Assembly (NCBI GenBank): GCA_018266845.1
Contig: JAFDZO010000034.1
Span: forward strand, 1 to 55,628
Reading direction: 5' to 3'
Length of the DNA stretch: 55,628 bases
DNA from: Bacteroidota bacterium
Lineage (GTDB): Bacteria > Bacteroidota > Ignavibacteria > Tepidaquicellales > Tepidaquicellaceae
The notes beneath the pieces were generated by a model that had not been told where the DNA came from, did not search any database, and was given only the letters and a program-made list of their open reading frames with translations. The stretch's first letter is position 1, and each line of letters starts with the position of its first letter. This document shows, in pieces, positions 7,620-15,062 of the stretch. Both the position numbers and the translations under genes were made by a program.

Positions 7620-8545
7620 TGGAAGACAAATTCAAAATTTTATCATTAGATGGAGGTGGAGCAAAAGGAATTTATACATTAGGTATTTTGTATGAAATTG
7701 AAGCTTATCTTGAAAAAAACTTAAATAAAAATCTGCAACAATATTTTGATTTATTTTACGGAACAAGTACTGGTTCAATAATTGCCTCTATGATTTGCTT
7801 AGGATATAAAGTAGATATGATTAAGAAAAAATATATTAATATGCTTCCTTCTATTATGTCCCCTTTAAGAAAAAAAATTCGTTCTGCGGAGTTAAGGAAA
7901 TACCTTGAAAAAGAATTTGAAAATAAAGATTTCTATTCATTTCCCAAACCAATTGGCATAGTTGCAACTAATTTAACAAAAAACAGACAAATTATTTTTA
8001 AAACAAATGTTTCGCAAGCATTGGGATCACAAAGCACTTTTAAACCAGGATTTGGGTGTTCTATCGCAGAAGCAATTGAAGCATCTTGTGCAGCTTATCC
8101 ATTGTACTTTCATCTAAAAAATATTACTAATGAACAAATAAATGCTGAATTAGTCGATGGCGGGTATGTTGCAAACAATCCAACATTATTTGCCATTATA
8201 GAGGCGAGAAAGGCTTTTAAAAAAGAATTAAATCAAATATATGTGCTTAATATTGGAACAGGAACATTTATAGAAAAGAGAGGGATCGTTGGGAAACTTA
8301 TAAAACGATTTAATTGGATTTCTTATATGTCAAATATTTTTCAGGCTAATTCACAAGCTTTTGATGATATACTTACATATTTGTTCGATGATGTAAATAA
8401 ATTAAGAATTAATGATACAACTACAAACGAAAGTTTAGCTACAAGTTTATTGGAATATGATAAAGATAAATTAGAAAAAATTTTTTCGTTTGGAAGGGAA
8501 ACTTTTTCGAAATTTGAGAGTGAAATTAAAAACTTTCTTACTTAG
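7619..8545 (+). CDS. capV: CapV-type patatin-like phospholipase, CBASS effector
   Basis: A 308-residue patatin-family lipase. DGGGAKG (11-17) is the oxyanion-hole loop, GTSTG (48-52) carries the nucleophile Ser50, and VDGG (179-182) supplies the catalytic Asp180 of the Ser-Asp dyad. Known CapV proteins are switched on by the cyclic nucleotide from the adjacent CD-NTase and degrade membrane phospholipids, which kills or stops the infected cell. The gene starts within the stop codon of the CD-NTase gene, so the pairing is secure. It lacks a signal peptide or membrane segment, as expected for a soluble effector that attacks the inner membrane. All key residues are present, so the system appears intact. 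Confidence 0.86.
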   Translation: MEDKFKILSLDGGGAKGIYTLGILYEIEAYLEKNLNKNLQQYFDLFYGTSTGSIIASMICLGYKVDMIKKKYINMLPSIMSPLRKKIRSAELRKYLEKEFENKDFYSFPKPIGIVATNLTKNRQIIFKTNVSQALGSQSTFKPGFGCSIAEAIEASCAAYPLYFHLKNITNEQINAELVDGGYVANNPTLFAIIEARKAFKKELNQIYVLNIGTGTFIEKRGIVGKLIKRFNWISYMSNIFQANSQAFDDILTYLFDDVNKLRINDTTTNESLATSLLEYDKDKLEKIFSFGRETFSKFESEIKNFLT

Positions 8546-8974
8546 CTACAACCAAGCTTCTGCATTGAACTTCTTTCCCCTAACTGTAACTTTGATCCCT
8601 TAATATGCAGCTAAATACAAAAGGTAATTTTAGATGCAATTGATGTAAATTTTGATAATGACTAATTAAATGAGTATTCTATGGAAGAAACAGATGGCAG
8701 TAATTTTTACGACTCTACCAATACAAGCTTTCAATCTTGCACTTCAAACGAAAAAAGATAATATTTTTTCAATAAAATTATTCCACAATTCATTCATCAA
8801 AATTGATTTATTATTCTATTGAAATATCGGATTTCGATAAGTAGTTTTGACTAATTCTGTATGAAAAAATTAGGCACTATTTTAGGCACTCAACTACACT
8901 TTTAGGCACTCTTACAGTACCTAAAGAGAAATTCAGTGAAATAAAAACCTTAATTTTAACTCATAAACAACATT
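8546..8974. other. AT-rich non-coding stretch between CBASS and tRNA-Pro
   Basis: No gene of useful length can be read on either strand. A 26-codon frame starts at about 8681 but has no recognisable product. The last 110 bases hold the TTAGGCACT repeats described separately. This stretch probably marks the edge between the accessory region and the core genome, possibly with decayed element sequence. Confidence 0.5.
8870..8925. repeat. Three TTAGGCACT direct repeats plus an inverted partner
   Basis: The nonamer ttaggcact occurs at 8870-8878, 8882-8890 and 8902-8910. The third copy forms a stem with agtacctaaa at 8916-8925 (one mismatch, 5-nt loop). The copies are irregularly spaced (12 and 20 nt apart). 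They lie about 50 nt before tRNA-Pro, where an integrative element would carry recombinase arm sites, but no integrase is present in the window. They could also be repressor sites. Confidence 0.6.
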
Positions 8975-9048
8975 CGGGATGTAGATCAGTTGGCTAGATC
9001 GCATGCATGGGGTGCATGAGGCCGGTGGTTCGAGTCCACTCATCCCGA
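8975..9048 (+). tRNA. tRNA-Pro(GGG)
   Basis: A complete 74-nt cloverleaf. The acceptor strands cgggatg (8975-8981) and catcccg (9041-9047) pair perfectly. The anticodon stem catgc/gcatg encloses the loop atggggt, which gives anticodon GGG and thus proline. The T arm carries ggttcgagtcc. The discriminator is A, and CCA is not encoded. It ends 24 nt before radC and separates the accessory region on its left from core genes on its right. Confidence 0.93.
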
Positions 9049-9072
9049 CAATCCTCTCCTTAAAATACCCCT

Positions 9073-9780
9073 ATGTCCCATATAAATTTTACAGTTAAGG
9101 ATTTGCCCCCGGACGATAGACCCCGCGAACGCCTTGCGCGCGAGGGTAAGGATAAGCTATCGGATATAGAGCTGTTTGCACTTATACTTGGCAGCGGTTT
9201 CAGCGGAATGTCTGTAATGGATACGGCAAAGGAAATCAAAAAGAGATTTCATTCGTTGGTTGATTTTAAAGAGGCTTCCCTTCAGGATTTCAGGCAGATT
9301 AAAGGTCTGGGCAAAGCAAAAGCATCGCAGCTTGTCGCCTGCGCGGAAATCTCCCGCCGCATTGCCCGCGACGAAGCCAAAAAAAGAACGGATATAAAAA
9401 ATCAGACTGCTGTAACAAGTTCGTCCATAGCGGCAGAGCTTGCCAGAAACCAGATTGAGGACTTTAATATAGAAAATTTTATCATACTTTCTTTCAATTC
9501 CCGCAACAAATTAGTTGCTGCTGAGGTTTCTACTATAGGAACGCTTACCTCATCTCTTGTGCATCCGCGGGAAACTTTCAAAGCAGCGATACGAAATCAT
9601 GCTGCAAAAATTATGATCGCCCATAATCACCCTTCGGGAGAGACCGACCCTTCCGACGATGATATTAAAATTACCAAACGGCTTTCTGAGGGGGGAAAGA
9701 TTTTGGGAATTGAACTGATTGACCATATTATTGTTACCCCTGATGATTTTTTCAGCTTTAAAGACGAAGGTTTACTCTGA
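9073..9780 (+). CDS. radC: RadC family JAB/MPN protein
   Basis: A 235-residue protein with the full RadC layout. The N-terminal part (PRERLAREGKDKLSDIELFALILGSG) contains the helix-hairpin-helix-like segment with IKGLGKAKASQL at about 73-84. The C-terminal JAB1/MPN metalloprotease-like domain carries the zinc motif HNHPSGETDPSDDD near residues 193-206. Despite its historical name its role in DNA repair is not established; the family is linked to mobile elements and natural transformation in some bacteria. It starts 24 nt after tRNA-Pro, and its composition looks like the core genome rather than the AT-rich region on the left. Confidence 0.92.
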   Translation: MSHINFTVKDLPPDDRPRERLAREGKDKLSDIELFALILGSGFSGMSVMDTAKEIKKRFHSLVDFKEASLQDFRQIKGLGKAKASQLVACAEISRRIARDEAKKRTDIKNQTAVTSSSIAAELARNQIEDFNIENFIILSFNSRNKLVAAEVSTIGTLTSSLVHPRETFKAAIRNHAAKIMIAHNHPSGETDPSDDDIKITKRLSEGGKILGIELIDHIIVTPDDFFSFKDEGLL

Positions 9781-9904
9781 AAATTACGTCTAAGAAGTAG
9801 AACTAAAATACACTTGAAATTGTTGACGCTATTGGATTTATTTACGCAAAATAAAGGAGCACGTATCGGAATTTACTACCTGCTAACAATTTTTAATTTT
9901 ACAT

Positions 9905-12900
9905 ATGAGAAAGTTTAATTTTATCTTTGCTGTATCCCTCCTGTTTGTCTTTTCCTTCATTCAGATTTCTTATCCTCAGTTCGGTCAAAATAAAGTCCAG
10001 TATAAAGAGTTTCAATGGAAGTATATGCAGACGAAGCACTTTGACGTTTACTTTTCGCAGGGCGGACAATATATAGGAGAGTTTGCTGCCGTTGTTGCAG
10101 AATCGTCTTTAGCTTCTCTTTCGAGAAATCTCGACTACCATATTTCCAATAGAATCCCTTTGGTAATTTTTAACTCTCATAATGAATTTCAGCAGAATAA
10201 CATTCTCGATGATTATCTGCCGGAAGGTGTTGGAGGGGTAACCGAGCTTTTTAAGAATAGAGCTTTAGTTCCGTTTGAGGGTGATTATGAAAAATTCAGG
10301 CACGTTATCCATCATGAGCTTCTTCACGCTTTTATGAATGATATGTATTATGGAGGCTCGATACAAAACATTATATCAAAAAATATTTCGTTGAACTTCC
10401 CCCTTTGGTTTAACGAAGGGATGGCGGAAGTGCAGAGTCTTTACGGCTTAGATAAAAAAACTGATATGTTTATGCGGGATGCCGTAATTAATAATTACGT
10501 TCCTCCATTGGAATATATTAATGGTTACTTCTCATATAGGGGAGGGCAAAGTTTTTTTGCTTTCCTTGCGGATATTTACGGGGAAGAAAAAATCGGTGAA
10601 TTGATGAATGCAATTAAAACTTATAGTGATGTTGAAGCGGGATTTCATGAAGTTTATAAATTGAGTATCAATGAGCTTTCCGAAAAATGGCTGAAGTATC
10701 TTAAAAAGATGTATTGGCCCGATATAGATATAAGAGAAGAGACCGATGACTTTTCAAAGAGAATTACAAATCATAAGTGGGACGGAGGATTTTATAATGT
10801 TTCGCCTGTGATTTCCCCAAAAGGAGACAGATTTGCTTTTATCTCTAACCGTGATGACAACTTTGATATTTTTATAGCTGATATTAATAACGGACATATA
10901 ATTGATAAAATAGTTAAAGGTGAAACATCTGTCAATTTTGAAGAGCTTCATATTCTCACACCGGGGCTGACATGGTCTCCCGATGGAAGAAAAATTGCAG
11001 TGAGTGTAAAAGCAGGTTCAAAAGATGCAATTTTTATTATTGATACTGAAAGCGGAGATAAAGATGAATTACCGATTCAACTTGAGGGAATTTTTTATGT
11101 TACGTGGTCTCCTGTTAATAAAGACTTGATCGCATTTGTTGGCAATAACAGCAAGCAGTCGGATATCTATCTTTACAATTTGAAAACGAACAAATTAACA
11201 CCGCTTACAAACGATGTATTCAGCGATGCAACCCCTACATGGAGCCACGATGGGCAGGAAATTTATTTTAATTCAGATAGGGGAAGCTATATAAATCCGT
11301 CATCTATTCCGGCAGATTTTAAAATGTCTAACTATGATTTTGACAGAAGCGATTTATATAAAATTAATATCAACTCAAGAGAAATTACCAGAGAATCGGA
11401 TTCTAAAGATTATACAGAAAGCTACGTGATGTTCAGTCCTGACGGCAAAAAGAAACTGTTTGTCTCGGATAAAAATGGAATAAGCAATCTCTATGTATCT
11501 GAAGCAGATTCTACCGGCAAAATGGTAGAGCGTCCGATAACAAATTCTATTAATCCTATTGACCAGATTTCACTTTCACGCGATGGGAAAAAGCTTTTGT
11601 TTGTTGCCCTGAATGAGGGAGGCTATGATATTTTCTCTATTGATAATCCTTTAGATAAAACGCCGCTGAAAGAACTTCCTCTTACGGACTATATGATTAA
11701 GAGAAAGGAGTGGAGGGCAAAATTCGGCACTGACTTTACTGATAACAATGTGAATTACACCAAGCCAAGCGATACTGTTTCCACCGAAAAGAAAGAAACA
11801 ATAACTATTGAAAATAAAGAGGAAGTTGTTCTAAAATCAGACACTCTGAAGTTGTATGGCGATGATATAAGTTTGAATCTTGTTTCTAAGAGAGATACAT
11901 CGTATAAAAATTCCAGAGCAGCTTTGGATTCTGTTTACAGGTTTAATAAAAATTTTAACGTTTCAGATAATGTTAATGAAGACGGCTCGTACAAGGTTAA
12001 AAATTACAAGATAAATTTTACACCCGATCTTGTCTATGGAAATGCTAATTATTCCAGCTTTTACGGAGTTCAGGGAGTTGCTACAATTGCTTTAAGCGAT
12101 ATGATGGGAAGCCATAGAATTTATATTCAAACTTCTATGGTGGTTGATTTGAAGAATAGCGATTATGCTGTTGCTTATTATTATCTGCCGAAGCGAATTG
12201 ACTACGGCGTTGAGCTTTTTCACACAGCCCGGTTCATTTTGTACACTTTTAATAACATTAACGGTTACAATGTTGATTCTCTTTTCCGTTACAGAACTTT
12301 CGGCGGTGATATCAGCGCGGCTTATCCATTCAATAAGTTCAAACGTGTTCAGGGAAGTCTTACAGTAATGGGCATATCAAGAGAAAATCTTGATAATGAT
12401 AATGCTGTTTCTCAAAGTAAAACTCTCATCATTCCGTCATTAAGTTTTATTCACGATAATACCACATTCGGATATACTTCTCCTATAAAAGGCACCCGGT
12501 ATAATATCACGGCATTTGCATCGCCTAAGCTCGGAAATGACGGACTTGGTTTTGCTTCACTAATCGGAGATTACAGAACTTATTTTAAGCTTGCCGATGA
12601 TTACACATTTGTGTTCAGATTAGCGGGAGGTTATAGCGTCGGACCTAATCCACAGAGGTTCTACATAGGAGGAACTGATAACTGGCTTAACAGGGAATTT
12701 GAAAACAACACAATTCCTATTAACAGCATCGAAGATTATGCTTTTTCTACACCCGGGCTTCCTCTCAGAGGATATAATTACGACAAAATGTCGGGATCTA
12801 AATACGCGCTTACAAATCTTGAGCTGAGATTTCCTCTCTTTAGATATTTTATTCTGGGGGCCTTGCCGATAGGATTTGCAAATGTGGAAGGCGCGATGTT

Positions 12901-13117
12901 CCTGGATGCAGGTACGGCATGGAGCGATAATAACAGGCTTCAACTGTTTGAAAAAGTTGACGGCACTACAAGAACAAAGGACTTGCTAATGGGAACTGGT
13001 ATGGGCGCGCGTGCTATTATGTTTGGAATTCCGCTTAAATTTGATGTAGCGTGGAGCTACGATTTAAGAAAATTCTCTCCACCGAAATATTATATTTCTC
13101 TAGGAGTAGATTTCTAA
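9905..13117 (+). CDS. Outer-membrane protein: zinc peptidase-like domain, PD40 propeller and BamA-like barrel
   Basis: A 1070-residue protein with a signal peptide (MRKFNFIFAVSLLFVFSFIQ). Residues 40-240 resemble a gluzincin metallopeptidase: HELLH at 137-141 is a perfect HExxH motif, and Glu171 in WFNEGMAE is the expected third zinc ligand. Residues 290-610 contain WD40-like PD40 repeats (SPKGDRFAF, TWSPDGRKIAV, WSHDGQEIYF, FSPDGKKKLF), a TolB-like propeller. From about residue 700 the sequence alternates as in a surface-antigen (BamA/TamA-like) barrel and ends in a typical C-terminal aromatic residue (YYISLGVDF). The peptidase and propeller should face the periplasm and the barrel the outer membrane. 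Substrate and function are unknown. A strong terminator follows. Confidence 0.78.
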   Translation: MRKFNFIFAVSLLFVFSFIQISYPQFGQNKVQYKEFQWKYMQTKHFDVYFSQGGQYIGEFAAVVAESSLASLSRNLDYHISNRIPLVIFNSHNEFQQNNILDDYLPEGVGGVTELFKNRALVPFEGDYEKFRHVIHHELLHAFMNDMYYGGSIQNIISKNISLNFPLWFNEGMAEVQSLYGLDKKTDMFMRDAVINNYVPPLEYINGYFSYRGGQSFFAFLADIYGEEKIGELMNAIKTYSDVEAGFHEVYKLSINELSEKWLKYLKKMYWPDIDIREETDDFSKRITNHKWDGGFYNVSPVISPKGDRFAFISNRDDNFDIFIADINNGHIIDKIVKGETSVNFEELHILTPGLTWSPDGRKIAVSVKAGSKDAIFIIDTESGDKDELPIQLEGIFYVTWSPVNKDLIAFVGNNSKQSDIYLYNLKTNKLTPLTNDVFSDATPTWSHDGQEIYFNSDRGSYINPSSIPADFKMSNYDFDRSDLYKININSREITRESDSKDYTESYVMFSPDGKKKLFVSDKNGISNLYVSEADSTGKMVERPITNSINPIDQISLSRDGKKLLFVALNEGGYDIFSIDNPLDKTPLKELPLTDYMIKRKEWRAKFGTDFTDNNVNYTKPSDTVSTEKKETITIENKEEVVLKSDTLKLYGDDISLNLVSKRDTSYKNSRAALDSVYRFNKNFNVSDNVNEDGSYKVKNYKINFTPDLVYGNANYSSFYGVQGVATIALSDMMGSHRIYIQTSMVVDLKNSDYAVAYYYLPKRIDYGVELFHTARFILYTFNNINGYNVDSLFRYRTFGGDISAAYPFNKFKRVQGSLTVMGISRENLDNDNAVSQSKTLIIPSLSFIHDNTTFGYTSPIKGTRYNITAFASPKLGNDGLGFASLIGDYRTYFKLADDYTFVFRLAGGYSVGPNPQRFYIGGTDNWLNREFENNTIPINSIEDYAFSTPGLPLRGYNYDKMSGSKYALTNLELRFPLFRYFILGALPIGFANVEGAMFLDAGTAWSDNNRLQLFEKVDGTTRTKDLLMGTGMGARAIMFGIPLKFDVAWSYDLRKFSPPKYYISLGVDF

Positions 13118-13129
13118 TTGAGTATTTTT

Positions 13130-13177
13130 ATCCGTTCCGCTAATTTATTTTTATAACTTACCGGAACGGATTTTTTA
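13130..13177 (+). terminator. Rho-independent terminator
   Basis: atccgttccgctaa and ttaccggaacggat form a 14-nt stem with one mismatch, followed by a run of T (13170-13177). It ends the transcript of the large barrel protein and lies directly before the next start codon. Confidence 0.82.
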
Positions 13178-13181
13178 TCTT

Positions 13182-13619
13182 ATGATTCTCACAGTTAACC
13201 TTGTCTTTGCCGCTTTTCTTGCAGGGCTGCATTGGTATTTGCAGATTGTCCACTACCCGCTTTTTAGCTACATAGAAAAAAAACCTTTCATTGAGTATCA
13301 CATAAATCATCTCAAAAGAAACATATTTATTCTATTTATTCCAATGCTTGCCGAGGGAGCATTTTCTATTCTGCTGGCATTTGATTACCCTTCGCTTTTA
13401 AATCCAATGATTCCCATTTTATGTTTATGTATATCTACAGGATTATGGCTTTACACTTTTTCCAATATTGCTCCTTTGCAGGATAAGCTTACAACGGACG
13501 GATTTGATAAGGAAGTGATAAAAAAATTGGAGGAGACAAACTGGATTAGGACTATAGGCTGGACTGTGAAAACAATTCTGTTGATATATTGTATGACTAA
13601 GGTTACATTTTTGGCTTAA
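13182..13619 (+). CDS. Conserved four-helix membrane protein (DUF1772-like)
   Basis: A 145-residue integral membrane protein with four predicted helices at about residues 3-27, 48-68, 75-95 and 122-143. Conserved-looking features are FLAGLHWYLQIVHYPLF near the start, HLKRNIF at the cytoplasmic edge, and ETNWIRTIGWTVKTILL near the end. These resemble small uncharacterised membrane proteins of the DUF1772/DUF4149-like kind. It starts 5 nt after the terminator of the previous gene, so its promoter must lie inside that hairpin region or upstream. No function can be given. Confidence 0.6.
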   Translation: MILTVNLVFAAFLAGLHWYLQIVHYPLFSYIEKKPFIEYHINHLKRNIFILFIPMLAEGAFSILLAFDYPSLLNPMIPILCLCISTGLWLYTFSNIAPLQDKLTTDGFDKEVIKKLEETNWIRTIGWTVKTILLIYCMTKVTFLA

Positions 13620-13670
13620 AATAGCTGATTGCCTGTATTGATTTATTCTTGCAATTTGCTAAATTTGAAT

Positions 13671-13898
13671 TTGGAAAAGGCTCCGTTAAAAAAATATTTT
13701 TAGGATACAAATTTTGAAGAATTGACTTGGGAGAAATATTCTAAATATTTAGCTGAAAGAATAATAAATTTAGGAGAATGGGAAGATGTTCTTTGGCTGA
13801 ACGAAAGAATGTCGGATGACGAGATAGTTTCCCTCGTAAATTCCAGCCGTGAAATTAACCGCAAAACTAAAAATTACTGGAACACAAGATTAACATAG
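13671..13898 (+). pseudogene. Decayed small gene resembling DUF6922 proteins, with in-frame TAG
   Basis: In one frame the sequence reads KKYF, a TAG stop at 13701-13703, then DTNFEELTWEKYSKYLAERI and on through NLGEWEDVLWLNERMSDDEI to YWNTRLT and a stop at 13896-13898. This looks like the short family (DUF6922, as I recall it) that begins with F-W-D, contains an E-R-V-L-x-x-G-x-x-x-D segment and ends near a conserved Trp. Such genes usually sit next to nucleotidyltransferase-like toxins. The TAG falls exactly where the family has Trp, so a TGG-to-TAG change is the simplest explanation. No ATG start is visible upstream, which also fits decay. No partner toxin is present. Confidence 0.42.
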
Positions 13899-13950
13899 AT
13901 GCTGAAGCTTAATGCAATTTTAAGCATCAATAAAATTTTCTTTATTGATG

Positions 13951-14616
13951 CTAATTTTTGTTTCTATAAAAAGATTCAATTTCTTCAAAAGGCATTTTTA
14001 TAACTTTTGCATACTCCTCATTGCTCATTTTTACTGTTTCAGGTAATTCCTTTAATTCCGGCACTTTGTGAGTTAAATTTTCAATTTCATATTCCGGGTT
14101 AATTTGGTTTCTAAAAACTGTGCAGTATCCATTTATGAACCCCTTTTTATTGTGATATAAATCCATTCTATATTTCTTTATAAAATGAAGTTGTAAATTA
14201 GCTTCTGCAATAAGGCTTTTTTTCTCATTTTCAGTAGCATAATATACTGATGTTTCATCCAAATTAATTTTAATAATTTCATCTGCTTTTTCGCCGCTAA
14301 GTAATTCAGGGATGTTCTCTGTATCATAAATAATATTATTTTTTCCTCCATTCCTTACCGCATAGAAATACCTATAATTATCTTTGCAAAAATAAAAATA
14401 CAAATCTTCTTTCGCTTCGTTTAAATTAAATATTGTTGCTCTCTTTTTTTTCATATTATAGTAATGTCTGCTTTGAGCAGATTTAAGTTTTCCTTTTCCA
14501 AAGTAGATAATTCTACCTCGCAAAAAATGTAAATAGATTACATTTTCATTTGAATCTATTTTCTTGTAATCGTTTAGATTACAGGCGTATTTCCATTCCA
14601 ATTTTATTATACTCAT
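13951..14616 (-). CDS. Hypothetical protein, possible GIY-YIG-like fold
   Basis: About 221 residues from the ATG at 14616 (a TTG at 14631 would add five). No family is certain. The N-terminal part contains VIYLHFLRGRIIYFGKGK, which resembles the two strands of a GIY-YIG domain (x-I-Y ... Y-x-G-K-G). It is followed by an Arg in QSRHYYN and, later, by AEANLQLHFI and a Lys/Asn-rich YHNKKG, which could be the usual Glu and Asn positions. No signal peptide or membrane segment is present. It stands alone, flanked by a decayed gene fragment and a repeat-bearing gap, and its AT-rich composition resembles the accessory region. Nuclease activity is only a guess. Confidence 0.4.
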   Translation of the reverse strand: MSIIKLEWKYACNLNDYKKIDSNENVIYLHFLRGRIIYFGKGKLKSAQSRHYYNMKKKRATIFNLNEAKEDLYFYFCKDNYRYFYAVRNGGKNNIIYDTENIPELLSGEKADEIIKINLDETSVYYATENEKKSLIAEANLQLHFIKKYRMDLYHNKKGFINGYCTVFRNQINPEYEIENLTHKVPELKELPETVKMSNEEYAKVIKMPFEEIESFYRNKN

Positions 14617-14832
14617 ATTAATTGAAAGCAAGTATTAATTTAATAAAAAGGTAAACAATTTACCAAAGAATTTCTATTGGATTCGCTGCCAAGAAAAATT
14701 ATTAATTGTTAGACATACATTATGCTAACCACACGACGTTTTTTTATCAATTTAAAATTAACTGTACCCTGCTTTTGGTGGGACAAGAACAGCGCAAAAT
14801 CTTAAGAATCTCTCTAAAGTTGGGCATGAAGT

Positions 14833-14973
14833 TCACCATCGTGCTCCGTGTGTTTGTAGAGACGCAATATATTGCGTCTCTACGTTAACAGATTCGATAA
14901 TATTTGCCCCGTTAGAAATCCACTGTACGTTCAGATTATCATTTTCAGGTAAAATTTTTGTCTGGTAGTGCAT
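14833..14973 (-). pseudogene. Possible fragment of a secreted-protein domain interrupted by a palindrome
   Basis: On the minus strand a 46-codon frame contains PENDNLNVQWISNGANIIES and VNVE, which resembles the strand pattern (V-x-W-x-S-x-G-x-x-x-I-x-x-V-x-I) of immunoglobulin-like domains in Bacteroidota secreted proteins. Just after this the frame enters the 28-bp palindrome and loses any resemblance. It is either a remnant into which the repeat was inserted or a chance similarity. Confidence 0.22.
14856..14883. repeat. 28-bp perfect palindrome, REP/MITE-like
   Basis: gtagagacgcaata and its exact reverse complement are joined with no loop. The word gtagagacgc...gcgtctctac is one I associate with short palindromic repeats found in many copies in cyanobacteria and other bacteria. 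Only one copy is present in this window. Confidence 0.72.
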
Positions 14974-15062
14974 TCATTATTAATTGTCAAAATATTGCAT
15001 TATAAATAAGAAATATTATATTTACTTTCCTAAATACATCAAATTTACTAAAGGATTAAACG

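Larger units (their letters stand above)
14632..15062. other. Intergenic region with gene remnant and palindrome
   Basis: About 430 nt upstream of korA. It holds a possible minus-strand gene remnant and a 28-bp palindrome, both listed separately. The korA promoter should be in the last 100 nt, which are very AT-rich, but I cannot pick a convincing pair of hexamers there. Confidence 0.5.

Noticed and set aside
8870..8925. Short repeats near tRNA-Pro as a CRISPR array
   Set aside because: Repeats are only 9 nt, unevenly spaced by 3-11 nt, and no cas gene is in the window.
6566..9075. Shared tacccctatg just before the starts of the CD-NTase and radC genes
   Set aside because: Only two copies with no spacing logic, and similar AC-rich words occur elsewhere. 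Probably chance.
12620..12943. 107-codon minus-strand frame inside the barrel protein
   Set aside because: Lies fully opposite a well-supported barrel domain, with unlikely composition; a shadow frame.
14706..14888. 60-codon plus-strand frame across the palindrome
   Set aside because: Its end is formed by the palindrome itself, and the protein looks random.
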